Below, one piece after another: positions 10,295-19,400 of a stretch of 64,000 nucleotides of DNA. The DNA comes from an uncultured Prevotellaceae bacterium (GTDB lineage: Bacteria; Bacteroidota; Bacteroidia; Bacteroidales; Muribaculaceae), in NCBI GenBank assembly GCA_946186575.1, contig CAMHNO010000001.1, positions 124,001 to 188,000 on the forward strand. The letters are read 5' to 3'. How positions within the stretch are numbered: position 1 is the stretch's first letter; each line of letters starts with the position of its first letter. The notes beneath the pieces are model-generated. The model made no database searches and was not told the DNA's origin. It worked only from the letters and a program-made list of their open reading frames with translations. The position numbers and the translations under genes are program-made.

Positions 10295-11914
10295 ATGAAA
10301 CACTATCTTAAAAAGCTCGAAGACACTATCGTTAACCACTGGGACAAAAATGCTCTGTGCGACTACGGCGGAGACTCGTTCACCTATGCCCAACTCGCTG
10401 TGAACATAGAACTGTTCGAACTCTTCTTTGAAGCTGCCGATATAAAAAAAGGCGATAAAATTGCCATCTGCGCCAGAAATTCGGCGCGATGGGCCATGAC
10501 CTTCTGGGGCGTGAACGCCAACTCACGCGTGGCAGTGCCGTTGCTCGCCGACTTCCATCCAAGCAACATAAACTCTCTCACTTGCCACAGTGACAGCCTC
10601 TTGCTCTTCACCGACGACGACATCTGGGCCAAACTCAGCCCCGATGAGATGCCAGCCCTCAAGGCTGCCATCAACGTGAAGGACGGACAACTGCTGTGGC
10701 ACCGCGACGAGGCTGTGGCGCAAGCATGGAAGGACAAACAATCGATGCTCGACAAGAAATACCCCGATGGGTTAGCAGCCGAGAACATCACACTGGCTAC
10801 CGACAATGGCAGCGACTTGGCTATCATCAACTACACCTCGGGAACCACGGGCAACCCCAAGGGCGTGATGCTCACCTATGATGCCATGTCCGACACCGAC
10901 CACTTTGCCAACACCCATTTCCCCAACAAGCCTGGCGACACAGTGGTGTCGATGCTGCCACTGGCACACATGTATGGCCTGGCCATCGAGTTTATTCATC
11001 CCAATGTTGACGGAGTGGCAGTGCACTTCTTAGGCAAGACCCCCTCGCCCACCACTCTGCTGAAGGCAATGCAAGCCATCAAACCCTACATGGTGGTCAC
11101 CGTGCCACTGGTGATGGAGAAAGTGTATGCCGGTTCCATAAAGCCAGCTCTCGAGAAGAGGAAATGGATGCTTGCCATCCCAGGACTGAATTGGCTGGTA
11201 TATAGAGCGGCGCGAAAGGCCATCCTTAAAGTGTTTGGTGGCAATGTGCAGTGCTTCATCATGGGTGGTGCAGCACTCAACCCCGAGGCCGAGCAGTGCT
11301 TCCGCAAGATGCGGCTGCCCTACACCGTGGGCTACGGCATGACCGAGGCATGCCCGCTGCTGGGATGGGAATGGTGGACGAAATTTGTGCCCGGCTCGTG
11401 CGGCAAGCCAGTTCATGAACTGCGCATCGACAGTGACAACCCAGCCACTACTCCTGGCGAGATTCAAGCACGAGGTCAAAACCTCACAACGGGCTACTAC
11501 AAGAATCCCGAGGCCACACAAGAGGCCTTCACACAGGATGGATGGTTCCGCACAGGCGACCTGGGAGTGATTGACAACGAGGGCAATATCTTCATCAGAG
11601 GGCGCATCAAGTCGATGATTCTCAACTCTTCGGGACAGAACATCTACCCCGAAGAGATTGAAGCGGTCCTGGCCAACTGCCAGCACGTGGACGAGTGCCT
11701 CGTGGTGGACCGCGATGGCAAAATTACCGCTCTGGTCTACTCTGAACTACCCGATGACTTCGACACCGACAAGCGCGAAGCCATTCCTGGAATAATACGC
11801 GCCGAGGCCAACAAATCGCTCCCTGCTTATAGCAAAATCAGCAAGGTAGAACTCGTCGACAAGCCCTTCGAGAAGACGCCCAAAATGAGCATCAAGCGAT
11901 TCCTATATCACTAA
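10295..11914 (+). CDS. AMP-dependent long-chain acyl-CoA synthetase
   Basis: 539 aa. The adenylate-forming signature INYTSGTTGNPKGVML lies near residue 185. Further core motifs are VGYGMTEACPLLGWEW, GWFRTGDLGVIDNEGNIFIRGR and KTPKMSIKRFLY at the C-terminus, which carries the acyl-adenylate Lys. It activates a carboxylic acid, most likely a fatty acid, to acyl-CoA using ATP. An upstream in-frame ATG at 10247 overlaps a -7 box (TAAATTTG, 10242-10249), so the start at 10295 is preferred. It is a single-gene unit. The exact chain-length preference cannot be judged. Confidence 0.88.
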   Translation: MKHYLKKLEDTIVNHWDKNALCDYGGDSFTYAQLAVNIELFELFFEAADIKKGDKIAICARNSARWAMTFWGVNANSRVAVPLLADFHPSNINSLTCHSDSLLLFTDDDIWAKLSPDEMPALKAAINVKDGQLLWHRDEAVAQAWKDKQSMLDKKYPDGLAAENITLATDNGSDLAIINYTSGTTGNPKGVMLTYDAMSDTDHFANTHFPNKPGDTVVSMLPLAHMYGLAIEFIHPNVDGVAVHFLGKTPSPTTLLKAMQAIKPYMVVTVPLVMEKVYAGSIKPALEKRKWMLAIPGLNWLVYRAARKAILKVFGGNVQCFIMGGAALNPEAEQCFRKMRLPYTVGYGMTEACPLLGWEWWTKFVPGSCGKPVHELRIDSDNPATTPGEIQARGQNLTTGYYKNPEATQEAFTQDGWFRTGDLGVIDNEGNIFIRGRIKSMILNSSGQNIYPEEIEAVLANCQHVDECLVVDRDGKITALVYSELPDDFDTDKREAIPGIIRAEANKSLPAYSKISKVELVDKPFEKTPKMSIKRFLYH

Positions 11915-11946
11915 GCAGCAACAAGAGCAATTGGCTCTGACCACAT

Positions 11947-12264
11947 TCAGACCACAACCGCCGTGCCGCTGGTGGCAACCATGAGCATTGAGCCCGACGC
12001 ACCTATGGTTTCATAGTCGATGTCGATGCCCACAATGGCATTGCAGCCAAGCGATTGAGCACGCTGTATCATTTCCTGCATCGAGGTGTCGAGCGCCTCG
12101 CGAAGCACCTTCTCATAACTTGACGAACGGCCGCCCACTATGTCGCGGATGCCCGCCATGAAGTCCTTAAACACGTTAGCACCAATGATAGTCTCGCCGG
12201 TCACCACACCACGATATTCGCGTATTGTGTAACCATCAACCTGAGGAGTTGTAGTTAAAATCAT
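11947..12264 (-). CDS. YbjQ/UPF0145 family protein
   Basis: 105 aa, the family length. It shows the characteristic [21 protein letters not shown] start, [20 protein letters not shown], and the [18 protein letters not shown] core. UPF0145 proteins form pentamers and have been called putative heavy-metal-binding proteins, but no function is established. There is a single Cys, in the GCNAIVG motif. It is not obviously co-transcribed with its neighbours: 136 bp separate it from the gene upstream on the same strand. Confidence 0.9.
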   Translation of the reverse strand: MILTTTPQVDGYTIREYRGVVTGETIIGANVFKDFMAGIRDIVGGRSSSYEKVLREALDTSMQEMIQRAQSLGCNAIVGIDIDYETIGASGSMLMVATSGTAVVV

Positions 12265-12400
12265 AGCAATTAATTATTTTAATGTAACCTTCTAATATTA
12301 GACGCAAAATCCATGCCAATTGATGCGTTAAGCCTCACGAAAAACCTTCTAAACATCAAAAGAGCCGCCCCTTGATGTGAAAAACCCCAAAAAGTGGTGC

Positions 12401-12904
12401 TTAAAGCAGCTCGATGGCTTGCTTGCCGGTTAGGTGCTCAATGTCGAGGCGCAGCAGCTCCATGTGTGCGAGGCCTTTCTCGAGTTCGCGTATGAGCCCT
12501 GCTTCATCGCCAGGATTGTACTTGCGACCTAAGAGTTTTGCACCTTCAAGTTTCTCGTCGGCAGAGGTTACGATTGTTATTCGCCCGAAGGCTATAACGC
12601 TGCTAAAGTAGGTAGTGTATTGCTCGCCATGAATCTCGTCCTTGACAATGACGCAAAACGATGCCTTGTCGTGATGCCTGATTGCATCTATCTTGTGCCC
12701 ACTCTTGGCGCTGTGGAAATAGATGATTCCGTCGGCATAGACGAAGCTCAATGGCACAGCATAGGGATAGTCACCGTCGCCAAGCACAGCCAGCGTGCCC
12801 GACGTAGCATTTCTCAACATCTCTTCGCAAGCCTCATTAGTAAGCTGCTGGCGCACACGGCGCATTGGTCTGAATTCCATAGTCACATTTTCTTTCGCTG
12901 CCAT
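12401..12904 (-). CDS. Pyridoxamine 5'-phosphate oxidase family protein (Nim-like)
   Basis: 167 aa with the split-barrel flavin-binding fold: MRRVRQQLTNEACEEMLRNA, GTLAVLGDGDYPYAVPLSFVY, IYFHSAKSGHKIDAIRHHDK and ASFCVIVKD. This pattern is shared with NimA-type 5-nitroimidazole reductases and related FMN or heme-binding proteins. The physiological substrate is unknown, and resistance cannot be inferred from similarity alone. It lies 13 bp downstream of the RhuM-Fic gene in the same direction and may be co-transcribed with it. Confidence 0.85.
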   Translation of the reverse strand: MAAKENVTMEFRPMRRVRQQLTNEACEEMLRNATSGTLAVLGDGDYPYAVPLSFVYADGIIYFHSAKSGHKIDAIRHHDKASFCVIVKDEIHGEQYTTYFSSVIAFGRITIVTSADEKLEGAKLLGRKYNPGDEAGLIRELEKGLAHMELLRLDIEHLTGKQAIELL

Positions 12905-12917
12905 TGTAAATATATTA

Positions 12918-13904
12918 TTAGTTGTTCTGGTTAATTAAATTCACGACCACCTTCACCATCACGTCTTTTTCCTCTGTTCTGCTCTCGGCAATCATTAGCG
13001 TGAGAGCCACGAGGGTGTTATCGGCTATACGTTTTGAGCCGTCTTTATTGTAAAGGATGCCATTATTGTTTAGGAACCACAGGAACAAAGTGGCTGCTAT
13101 GCGCTTGTTGCCATCGCTGAATGAATGGTTCTTGGTGACGAGATACAGTAACATTGCGGCTTTCTCTTCGACACTTGGATAGAGCTCTTCGCCGCCAAAA
13201 GTCTGATATATCTGACCTATACTACTATGGAATGAATCGTCTTTTTCATTACCAAAAAGGGTGCTTCCACCAAACTTCTCCCGCAGGGTATTAATCTCTC
13301 TTATGGCGTTCTCGTAGGTGGCATGAAAACGTTCTTCCTGGGTGGTCTTCTCAATCGTTAAGCGCTGATAGTCATAATTATCAAGCGTGTCTAGAGCGTA
13401 GGTATAATCAGTAACCACATCAAACAGTGCCTGGCTTTCGTCGGTTGACAATAACGGTTGGCTCTGGATAGTGCGTCCGAGCATTCCCACCAGTTGCCTC
13501 AGCTCACCCAATTGCTCATGGCGCAGTCGCTCATTTATGGCATATCCTTTTATAAGATAGTCTTTTATAACTTTATTGGCCCACTGTCTGAACTTTATGC
13601 CGCGCTTTGAGTTAACACGATATCCAACTGATATAATCACATCCAAATTGAAGTAGGGAACAACTCTTCGCACTTGTCTGTGACCTTCAGTTTGAACTTG
13701 TGCAATTTTTGCACAGGTTGAAGAGCGTTCTAGTTCATCAACCTTATAGATGTTGTTGATGTGACGAACTATTGATGTTCTATCAGTTTTAAACAACTCA
13801 GCCATTTGTGCTTGGGTGAGCCAAACTGTTTCATTCTCCATGCGGACATCAATTCTGGTCTGTCCGTCTTCGGTTTGGTATATTATGATCTTATTATTTT
13901 CCAT
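12918..13904 (-). CDS. RhuM-family protein with C-terminal Fic/Doc domain
   Basis: 328 aa. The N-terminal half is RhuM-like: QTEDGQTRIDVRMENETVW, LTQAQMAELFKTDRTSIVRH, a DNA-binding-like region, and IISVGYRVNSKRGIKFRQWA. The C-terminal half is a Fic/Doc domain with the core motif NHSFSDGNKRIAATLF, a variant of HxFxDGNxR that keeps the His. Fic domains transfer AMP or phosphate to target proteins. No antitoxin-like inhibitory gene was seen beside it, so it may be self-controlled or not a toxin. A -7 box (TAATTTTG, 13930-13923) precedes it. Such accessory genes often move horizontally. Confidence 0.85.
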   Translation of the reverse strand: MENNKIIIYQTEDGQTRIDVRMENETVWLTQAQMAELFKTDRTSIVRHINNIYKVDELERSSTCAKIAQVQTEGHRQVRRVVPYFNLDVIISVGYRVNSKRGIKFRQWANKVIKDYLIKGYAINERLRHEQLGELRQLVGMLGRTIQSQPLLSTDESQALFDVVTDYTYALDTLDNYDYQRLTIEKTTQEERFHATYENAIREINTLREKFGGSTLFGNEKDDSFHSSIGQIYQTFGGEELYPSVEEKAAMLLYLVTKNHSFSDGNKRIAATLFLWFLNNNGILYNKDGSKRIADNTLVALTLMIAESRTEEKDVMVKVVVNLINQNN

Positions 13905-14020
13905 GATTGACTTTTATTATTGCAAAATTAATAAAAAACTGAAAATCAAGTAAAACTATTACAATTATAATACTTGAAAATTTTGGAAATCGCATTAAAA
14001 AACAAAAAAATAGCCGCCAG

Positions 14021-14046
14021 TGCAACTATTGACGTTACACTTGCGA
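14021..14046 (+). repeat. Left copy of a degenerate direct repeat flanking the secreted-protein pair
   Basis: TGCAACT...TTACACTT.CGA, preceded by an A-rich tract. It matches 21460-21484 in the same orientation at about 22 of 26 positions. The two copies bracket the two large secreted-protein genes. Confidence 0.4.
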
Positions 14047-14138
14047 CCCATTGTTCCATCTCTCTCGTTGAGGGCTTGTCATCTCCAGCAAAATGGTAGA
14101 TATTCCAAAGAAGAATTACAATCCTTTTCTAAATGAAA

Positions 14139-14171
14139 AAGAGCGCAGTAGTCTCAGTCCTATGCGCTCTT
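14139..14171 (-). terminator. Intrinsic terminator of the 730-aa secreted protein gene
   Basis: On the minus strand a 9-bp stem (AAGAGCGCA / TGCGCTCTT, 14171-14163 and 14147-14139) is followed by T residues. It starts 25 bp after the stop codon. Confidence 0.75.
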
Positions 14172-14195
14172 ATCTATAAACTTAGTAGTGTTTAT

Positions 14196-16388
14196 TTACT
14201 TGAGTATCTTGCTTCTGGTGCTGATGCCGTTGTCGTAGGTTGTAACCACGATGTTCACTCCCTCAAAAGGCTCATCACTCGCAACTCCCATAACATTATA
14301 GTATTTCACACTAACAACCTTGCTGGTGGCAACATTATTTGTTACTCCAGTTGCAATCTCTTCCATATCAACAAGATTATTAAGAGGATACACCTTATAA
14401 TGGTTGCTTATGTTTTCAACATCCTTGGGGGCAATAGCATTAGTGGATGGTTCCAACTTCTCGATTAGACCTCTAAAGCTATACTCATGTCCATCTTGCA
14501 AAAATGGGAGTTCTCCTTCATACATACTGAAGTCTACTTTTATACCACCAGTGAACCCCGAATGAGGTGGAACGATAAAGGTGTCGTTCCCGTCCCACTG
14601 GGCCCATATAATGTCTGCAATCTCATTAGCCTGAGGAGCTGCAAAAAAGAAGTTGTTATTGGCCGTTGAGTGATTTGACTTGTCCATAAAGTTCACCACA
14701 CAATAAGTATTGGGATTGAAATCTCCGTTTTGATCAATTTCCTCAAATAAAGAGGCTTTCATTCGGAGGTTGGGTGATGATTCCAGCACTTTACCTGTCA
14801 CTTCAATCCTGCTATCTCCAGGCCTCACAGACGGGGTGGCTCCAGTTTCTATTGCAACCCAATTGCTGTGGTCGTGATAAGTATTGTCGGCATAATGCAA
14901 TTTCATGAAGTCAATCTCACCTGCGCTTGGTAACTGTTGTGGCTTTCCATTGTTGTCCTTAGCATATATAACCCTGTTCCCATTATCTTTGACATACTCA
15001 TAAGCAACGATTAATGGGTTAGTCACTTTATAAGAAATATCTTGAGCGCCAATATCGGCAAGTTCCTTTTCTACAGGGAACAATTGGCACTGAACAGGAG
15101 AATAGGCTTCGTTGCCCGAGATGACCTCTTTGGGTTGAACTAAATCCCAGAAACCTACAGCACCATCTTTGATGCCGAGTTTGTAAAATGATGGAGTACC
15201 AACTGTCCATTTCTTGGTGCTTACATCATAGTATCTAACAAAATTCTTGAAGAAACCTATATTATCACCCTCAGGGGCCCATCCTGGCCACAATTTCTTG
15301 CCGTATTCAACTGTGCTATTGGTATTGTGGTTTACATCGGTATAGCAATCATGACCATGATGACCATAACCATTGTAAAGAACATCACTATTAGCACAAC
15401 CAGTTACCGATATTGAAGCTGATGTTACTGTGCCCCTCAATAAGCTGGCCGGATCGTAATTGGCCGTTGATTTAACAATAGGAGCTGTAGATGAGTTAAA
15501 ATAAGGCTCAAGCTTATTGTTTGCCGGCTCTAAAGATGTACTTTCGATAATAATGGGCAAGCCTGCTGGAATAACTTTGCCCTGAGTCACTTCTTCGGTT
15601 TCAGCTAATTCTCCTTCAACCGTTGGCATTCCTGTCACTTTATAAACTTTAACATCACTACCGCTTGGAACCTTGTAAGAGAAAGCTGTTCTAAGAGTTG
15701 TGTAATATTTCCCGTTTTGAGTGAAAGATGAAACAGGAGCAGCGGCAAAATAATTATCAGTTAAATTCAATGGTTCGATATACCAATGACATGTTGCTGG
15801 AGCATTTGAATAGTTGTTGCTGTTATCTACTGATGTCATTACCACTTTTCCACTTTCAGCTCCGAGAAATCGGGTCTCATCGATAGAATAAGAATACCAA
15901 AGGAGAGAGTAGCTAAGACTTAAATTCACATAAGCTGTATATAGATTGTTCCCAACGCTATTAATTGTAGCGGGCATACCTTTCAATCCCCAAGCATGAG
16001 CATTAGTTCCAACAAAGACACAAGTAGAAATATACTTGAGACCAACACCTTGTGATAAGAAATCGTAATTACTGCTAATACCACTTTGTTTCTCTAAATA
16101 GATAATAGTTCCAGGATCGGTGAAAATGGAGTTTTGGTTTACCAATTTTAGATCAGTCTGTAAAAATGGTTGAACTCTATTCATTGCTTTCGTTCTGCCG
16201 TCATCTGATTGTAGGCTACTAAGAGAACCAACAATTTTCTGTGCACTAATTGTGTCGTTGATAATGCTCATATACTTATCAGTAGCACTGCCGCTACGCA
16301 AGCGATAAAAACCACTTCCATTGAGTTGTGCCAGCATTGCTGATGAGAAGCAAGTTAGCAGAAGCAATATAAAATAAAAACGTTTCAT
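14196..16388 (-). CDS. Large secreted protein with sorting-like C-terminus
   Basis: 730 aa with signal peptide MKRFYFILLLLTCFSSAMLA, then Q. The N-terminal part begins GFYRLRSGSATDKYMSI, the same opening pattern as each repeat of the 1585-aa neighbour and reminiscent of ricin-like beta-trefoils. A shared later module reads GKVIPAGLPIIIES, matched by VIPAQTPVVIRT in the neighbour. The C-terminus (VKYYNVMGVASDEPFEGVNI...KILK) resembles a type IX secretion sorting tail. It is a probable surface or extracellular protein of unknown function. A terminator lies between it and the upstream gene, so the two may be expressed separately or by read-through. Confidence 0.75.
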   Translation of the reverse strand: MKRFYFILLLLTCFSSAMLAQLNGSGFYRLRSGSATDKYMSIINDTISAQKIVGSLSSLQSDDGRTKAMNRVQPFLQTDLKLVNQNSIFTDPGTIIYLEKQSGISSNYDFLSQGVGLKYISTCVFVGTNAHAWGLKGMPATINSVGNNLYTAYVNLSLSYSLLWYSYSIDETRFLGAESGKVVMTSVDNSNNYSNAPATCHWYIEPLNLTDNYFAAAPVSSFTQNGKYYTTLRTAFSYKVPSGSDVKVYKVTGMPTVEGELAETEEVTQGKVIPAGLPIIIESTSLEPANNKLEPYFNSSTAPIVKSTANYDPASLLRGTVTSASISVTGCANSDVLYNGYGHHGHDCYTDVNHNTNSTVEYGKKLWPGWAPEGDNIGFFKNFVRYYDVSTKKWTVGTPSFYKLGIKDGAVGFWDLVQPKEVISGNEAYSPVQCQLFPVEKELADIGAQDISYKVTNPLIVAYEYVKDNGNRVIYAKDNNGKPQQLPSAGEIDFMKLHYADNTYHDHSNWVAIETGATPSVRPGDSRIEVTGKVLESSPNLRMKASLFEEIDQNGDFNPNTYCVVNFMDKSNHSTANNNFFFAAPQANEIADIIWAQWDGNDTFIVPPHSGFTGGIKVDFSMYEGELPFLQDGHEYSFRGLIEKLEPSTNAIAPKDVENISNHYKVYPLNNLVDMEEIATGVTNNVATSKVVSVKYYNVMGVASDEPFEGVNIVVTTYDNGISTRSKILK

Positions 16389-16416
16389 TGATTATGCTAT
16401 ATACATAATTTTTAAT

Positions 16417-16456
16417 AACAAGGGTAGGCCATCAAGTGAGTGTGCCTACCCCTGTT
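16417..16456 (-). terminator. Terminator between the two large secreted-protein genes
   Basis: On the minus strand, GGGTAGGC (16451-16444) pairs with GCCTACCC (16429-16422), and flanking AACA/TGTT can extend the stem. A T/A-rich stretch follows. It lies just downstream of the 1585-aa gene. Confidence 0.7.
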
Positions 16457-16474
16457 GATTGTTGATAGACTATG

Positions 16475-19400
16475 TTATTTGATAACCTTAACAACTGCTT
16501 TAGTGCCGTCGGTGAAGGTTGTCACCACAATGTTTACACCCTCAAATGGAGTGGTGCTCTCAATACCAAGAGTATTGTAGTAGATTACCGACTGAACTTG
16601 CTTGGTTGAAGCAACATTATCAATGCTTGTGATTGTTCCATCAGGATACTCGAAGATGAAGCCTGGAGGATTGCTTGGGTCGCCTTGGTCAAATGATGTA
16701 TCGGTTGTGAAGTTCTCATCAACGATTCTCTCAGTTTCACGATTGTATCCAAGCAGGTAGGCATTGTTGCCCTCAAGTTCCTGAATGTTATCCTTCCAGA
16801 AACCAAGGCCATTCATGTCGAGACCAACCGATAGATTGTCTTGCACAAGTTCCTTCTTGCCAAGAGCAAGGTAGTTGTTGGCATCATTAGAATTGACAGG
16901 CTCATTGAAGAAAGCACCTACCAGCAAGTTACCATTCTCCTCTTGTTGTGAGATAACGCGAGGACGAATGTTGGTTTTGGTTCCTTCTATACCAAGTTTA
17001 TTATATATGAGCTCTCTAAGCATTTCTTTGAGGTCGGTGAGGAACGCAGTCTCAGTAGCTGGTTTCTCGGGCTTGCCTACAGGACGCAGGATTATGTTGA
17101 GACCATCTTCAGCCTCGCTTGTGGAAAGCTGAGTTCGAATAACCACTGGAGTTTGAGCTGGAATCACGTCTCCTTCAACCTCCTCAAGTTTAGCAACGTA
17201 ATATACGTTAGTGTGTGCGGGATTACCGCCTACAGCATTAACATTTGATTCGATTCTCTCGGTCTGGCTAATCGTATAGACATCCACAATATGTGGGTCA
17301 TTTTCAATCTTAGCGTCGAAGTCGAGATAGGCAGTTGTAAAGTAGTAGGTATCACCAACATTTGTTACACCTGTGCCTACAACGTCGGTATAGGTAGCTT
17401 CGCCCAGTTCTGCTTTGAGGTAGAATGGAACGTAGGTGTTGGCGTCATAGTTGGGTTCTTGCTCGTCAAATGGCTCAAGAATCCACTTGCCAGCATCAAC
17501 GTTGGCAAGCTCTTCCTTACTGTCGTAGCCGAAAGTTCCGTCATTGTCTTGACGCAAGCAGTAAGTAGTTCCATAGTTGAAGTCCTCACGGTTGAGGGCA
17601 TTCATAATGAGATTGCCAAGAGCTGGAGAAATACCAACTCCACCTGTATTGCTGTTGCCATCAATAAAGTATGACTGCACGTATGGTTTAGCATTCTCTT
17701 TAAGTTTAGCCCACATAGTGTCGGGATCATCTAAATATTGTGCTGTACGCTTAGCAATACCTAGAAGAGTCTTCATTGTTCCTGTAGCTTGTGCCTCCAA
17801 CTCGCCAAGTTTGCGAACGAGGTCATCTTTGTCTTTGCCCATTAGACTCAGAGCATCAGTTGCCAAATCGCAGTACTCTGCCAAGTCAGGAATGTTAACC
17901 TCAAGCATGTAGGCTTGCTCGCCGGCAGAGGTGAGGGTGGGCTCTACATAGAGATTTAGGTCAACACTCTCAAGGAGTGTTTGAATCATTGGTTCAACCA
18001 AACCAGCATATTGACTATAATTAGAGTCTTGTAGTCTCTCAGTAACCACTTGTGATGCAGCTCCTGCCACTATGCCAAGAACATCGTTGATTGTTGTCAT
18101 GTAGTCACCCACATCAACGCCTTGTGAGCGCAGAGTATCAAGCGGCAGAGTCATGGAGTTCTTGGTCTCGCCAGTGCCTATATAGACTACAGAACCGGCA
18201 GCTGTCTTAGCGCCATTAGCATCCAAATTAGGAGCAGCGGCAAACCTACCAGTGACATTTACATACTTGCCATTGGCACCCTTAATACGGTAGTAGCCAC
18301 CGAAAGGTTCAGCCTTGACAGCGTCGGCGAAGCCCCACCAGTAATGCTTGGCGGCATCGCTGGTGCCAAAGTCCATCTCGTTGAGAGTAGCATCGGCAAA
18401 ACCGAAGGTACCGTCGCCGTCGGCGCGCAAGTAGTAGGTGTGACCTTCATAGAGGCGACCAATGTTGTTTCGAACCATTGTAGCGAGTGTGCCATCAACC
18501 TGTGGATGGCTTTCAAGATAAGCAAGTACCTTCTCCACAGCCCAGTCGCGCATAGTGCCCTCATAGTTGGGATATTTCTTCTTCCACTCAGTCACGATGT
18601 ACTCAGGTACAGTGGGCAGAATTACGTAAGCATAGTAAGCGTCGGTCTCACCAGGAACGAGTTTTACTCGCATAAAAGCGTTCTCGTTCACAAAGTTGGT
18701 CATCTCTTGAATGGCCTGGTCAACATGCTCCTCAGTAGACTGGTTGTCAAGGATCTGGTGAATTAGCGTTGTGCCCAGCTCGATAGCATGCTCTATATAG
18801 TTTTGTATGTTGTGACCGTCGCCCACGAGGTTGGTAACCTTCATTGAGCCGTCCTCAAGCATGCCGTCAATAGTCACTGCGATTGGAGTGGCCTCGGCCT
18901 CATCAACATTGGGCTTAGCATAGTAGCGGCCATAAACCTTAACGTACTTGTCATTACCCACGTTGTGGATCTTGTAGAAGTCGCTCTCAACGGGCTGGTC
19001 TTCCTCCTCGAGGTCCATGCCCCATTGTATGGTCTTGTCGGTAGAGCTGAAGTTCTCTGCATCAACATAACCGAAGGTGTGGTTGCTGTCCTCACTCAAG
19101 TAATAGGTGTGACCTTGCTGAATATTACCAATGTTGTTGGTGATCAGCTGAGCGAGTGTACTGTTAGTGCCATGAGTGCTGAGGTAGTTCATCACATATT
19201 CTACACCATAGTCCCAAGCAGCCTCTTTTGTGTCTTCTGTAATCACACCATGGCGATACATCTCATGATATACCTCATATGGTATCTCTGGAATGGTAGC
19301 TATGGCATATACATAGTTGGTTCCAGCAACAGGTTTAACACGCATGAATGCAGCAGCACGAACGAAGTCTTCCATGTACTGTTGAGCATAAGCGATGTTC

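Noticed and set aside
12918..13904. Complete toxin-antitoxin pair around the RhuM-Fic gene
   Set aside because: The neighbour 13 bp downstream is a Nim-like flavoprotein and no antitoxin-type gene is adjacent.
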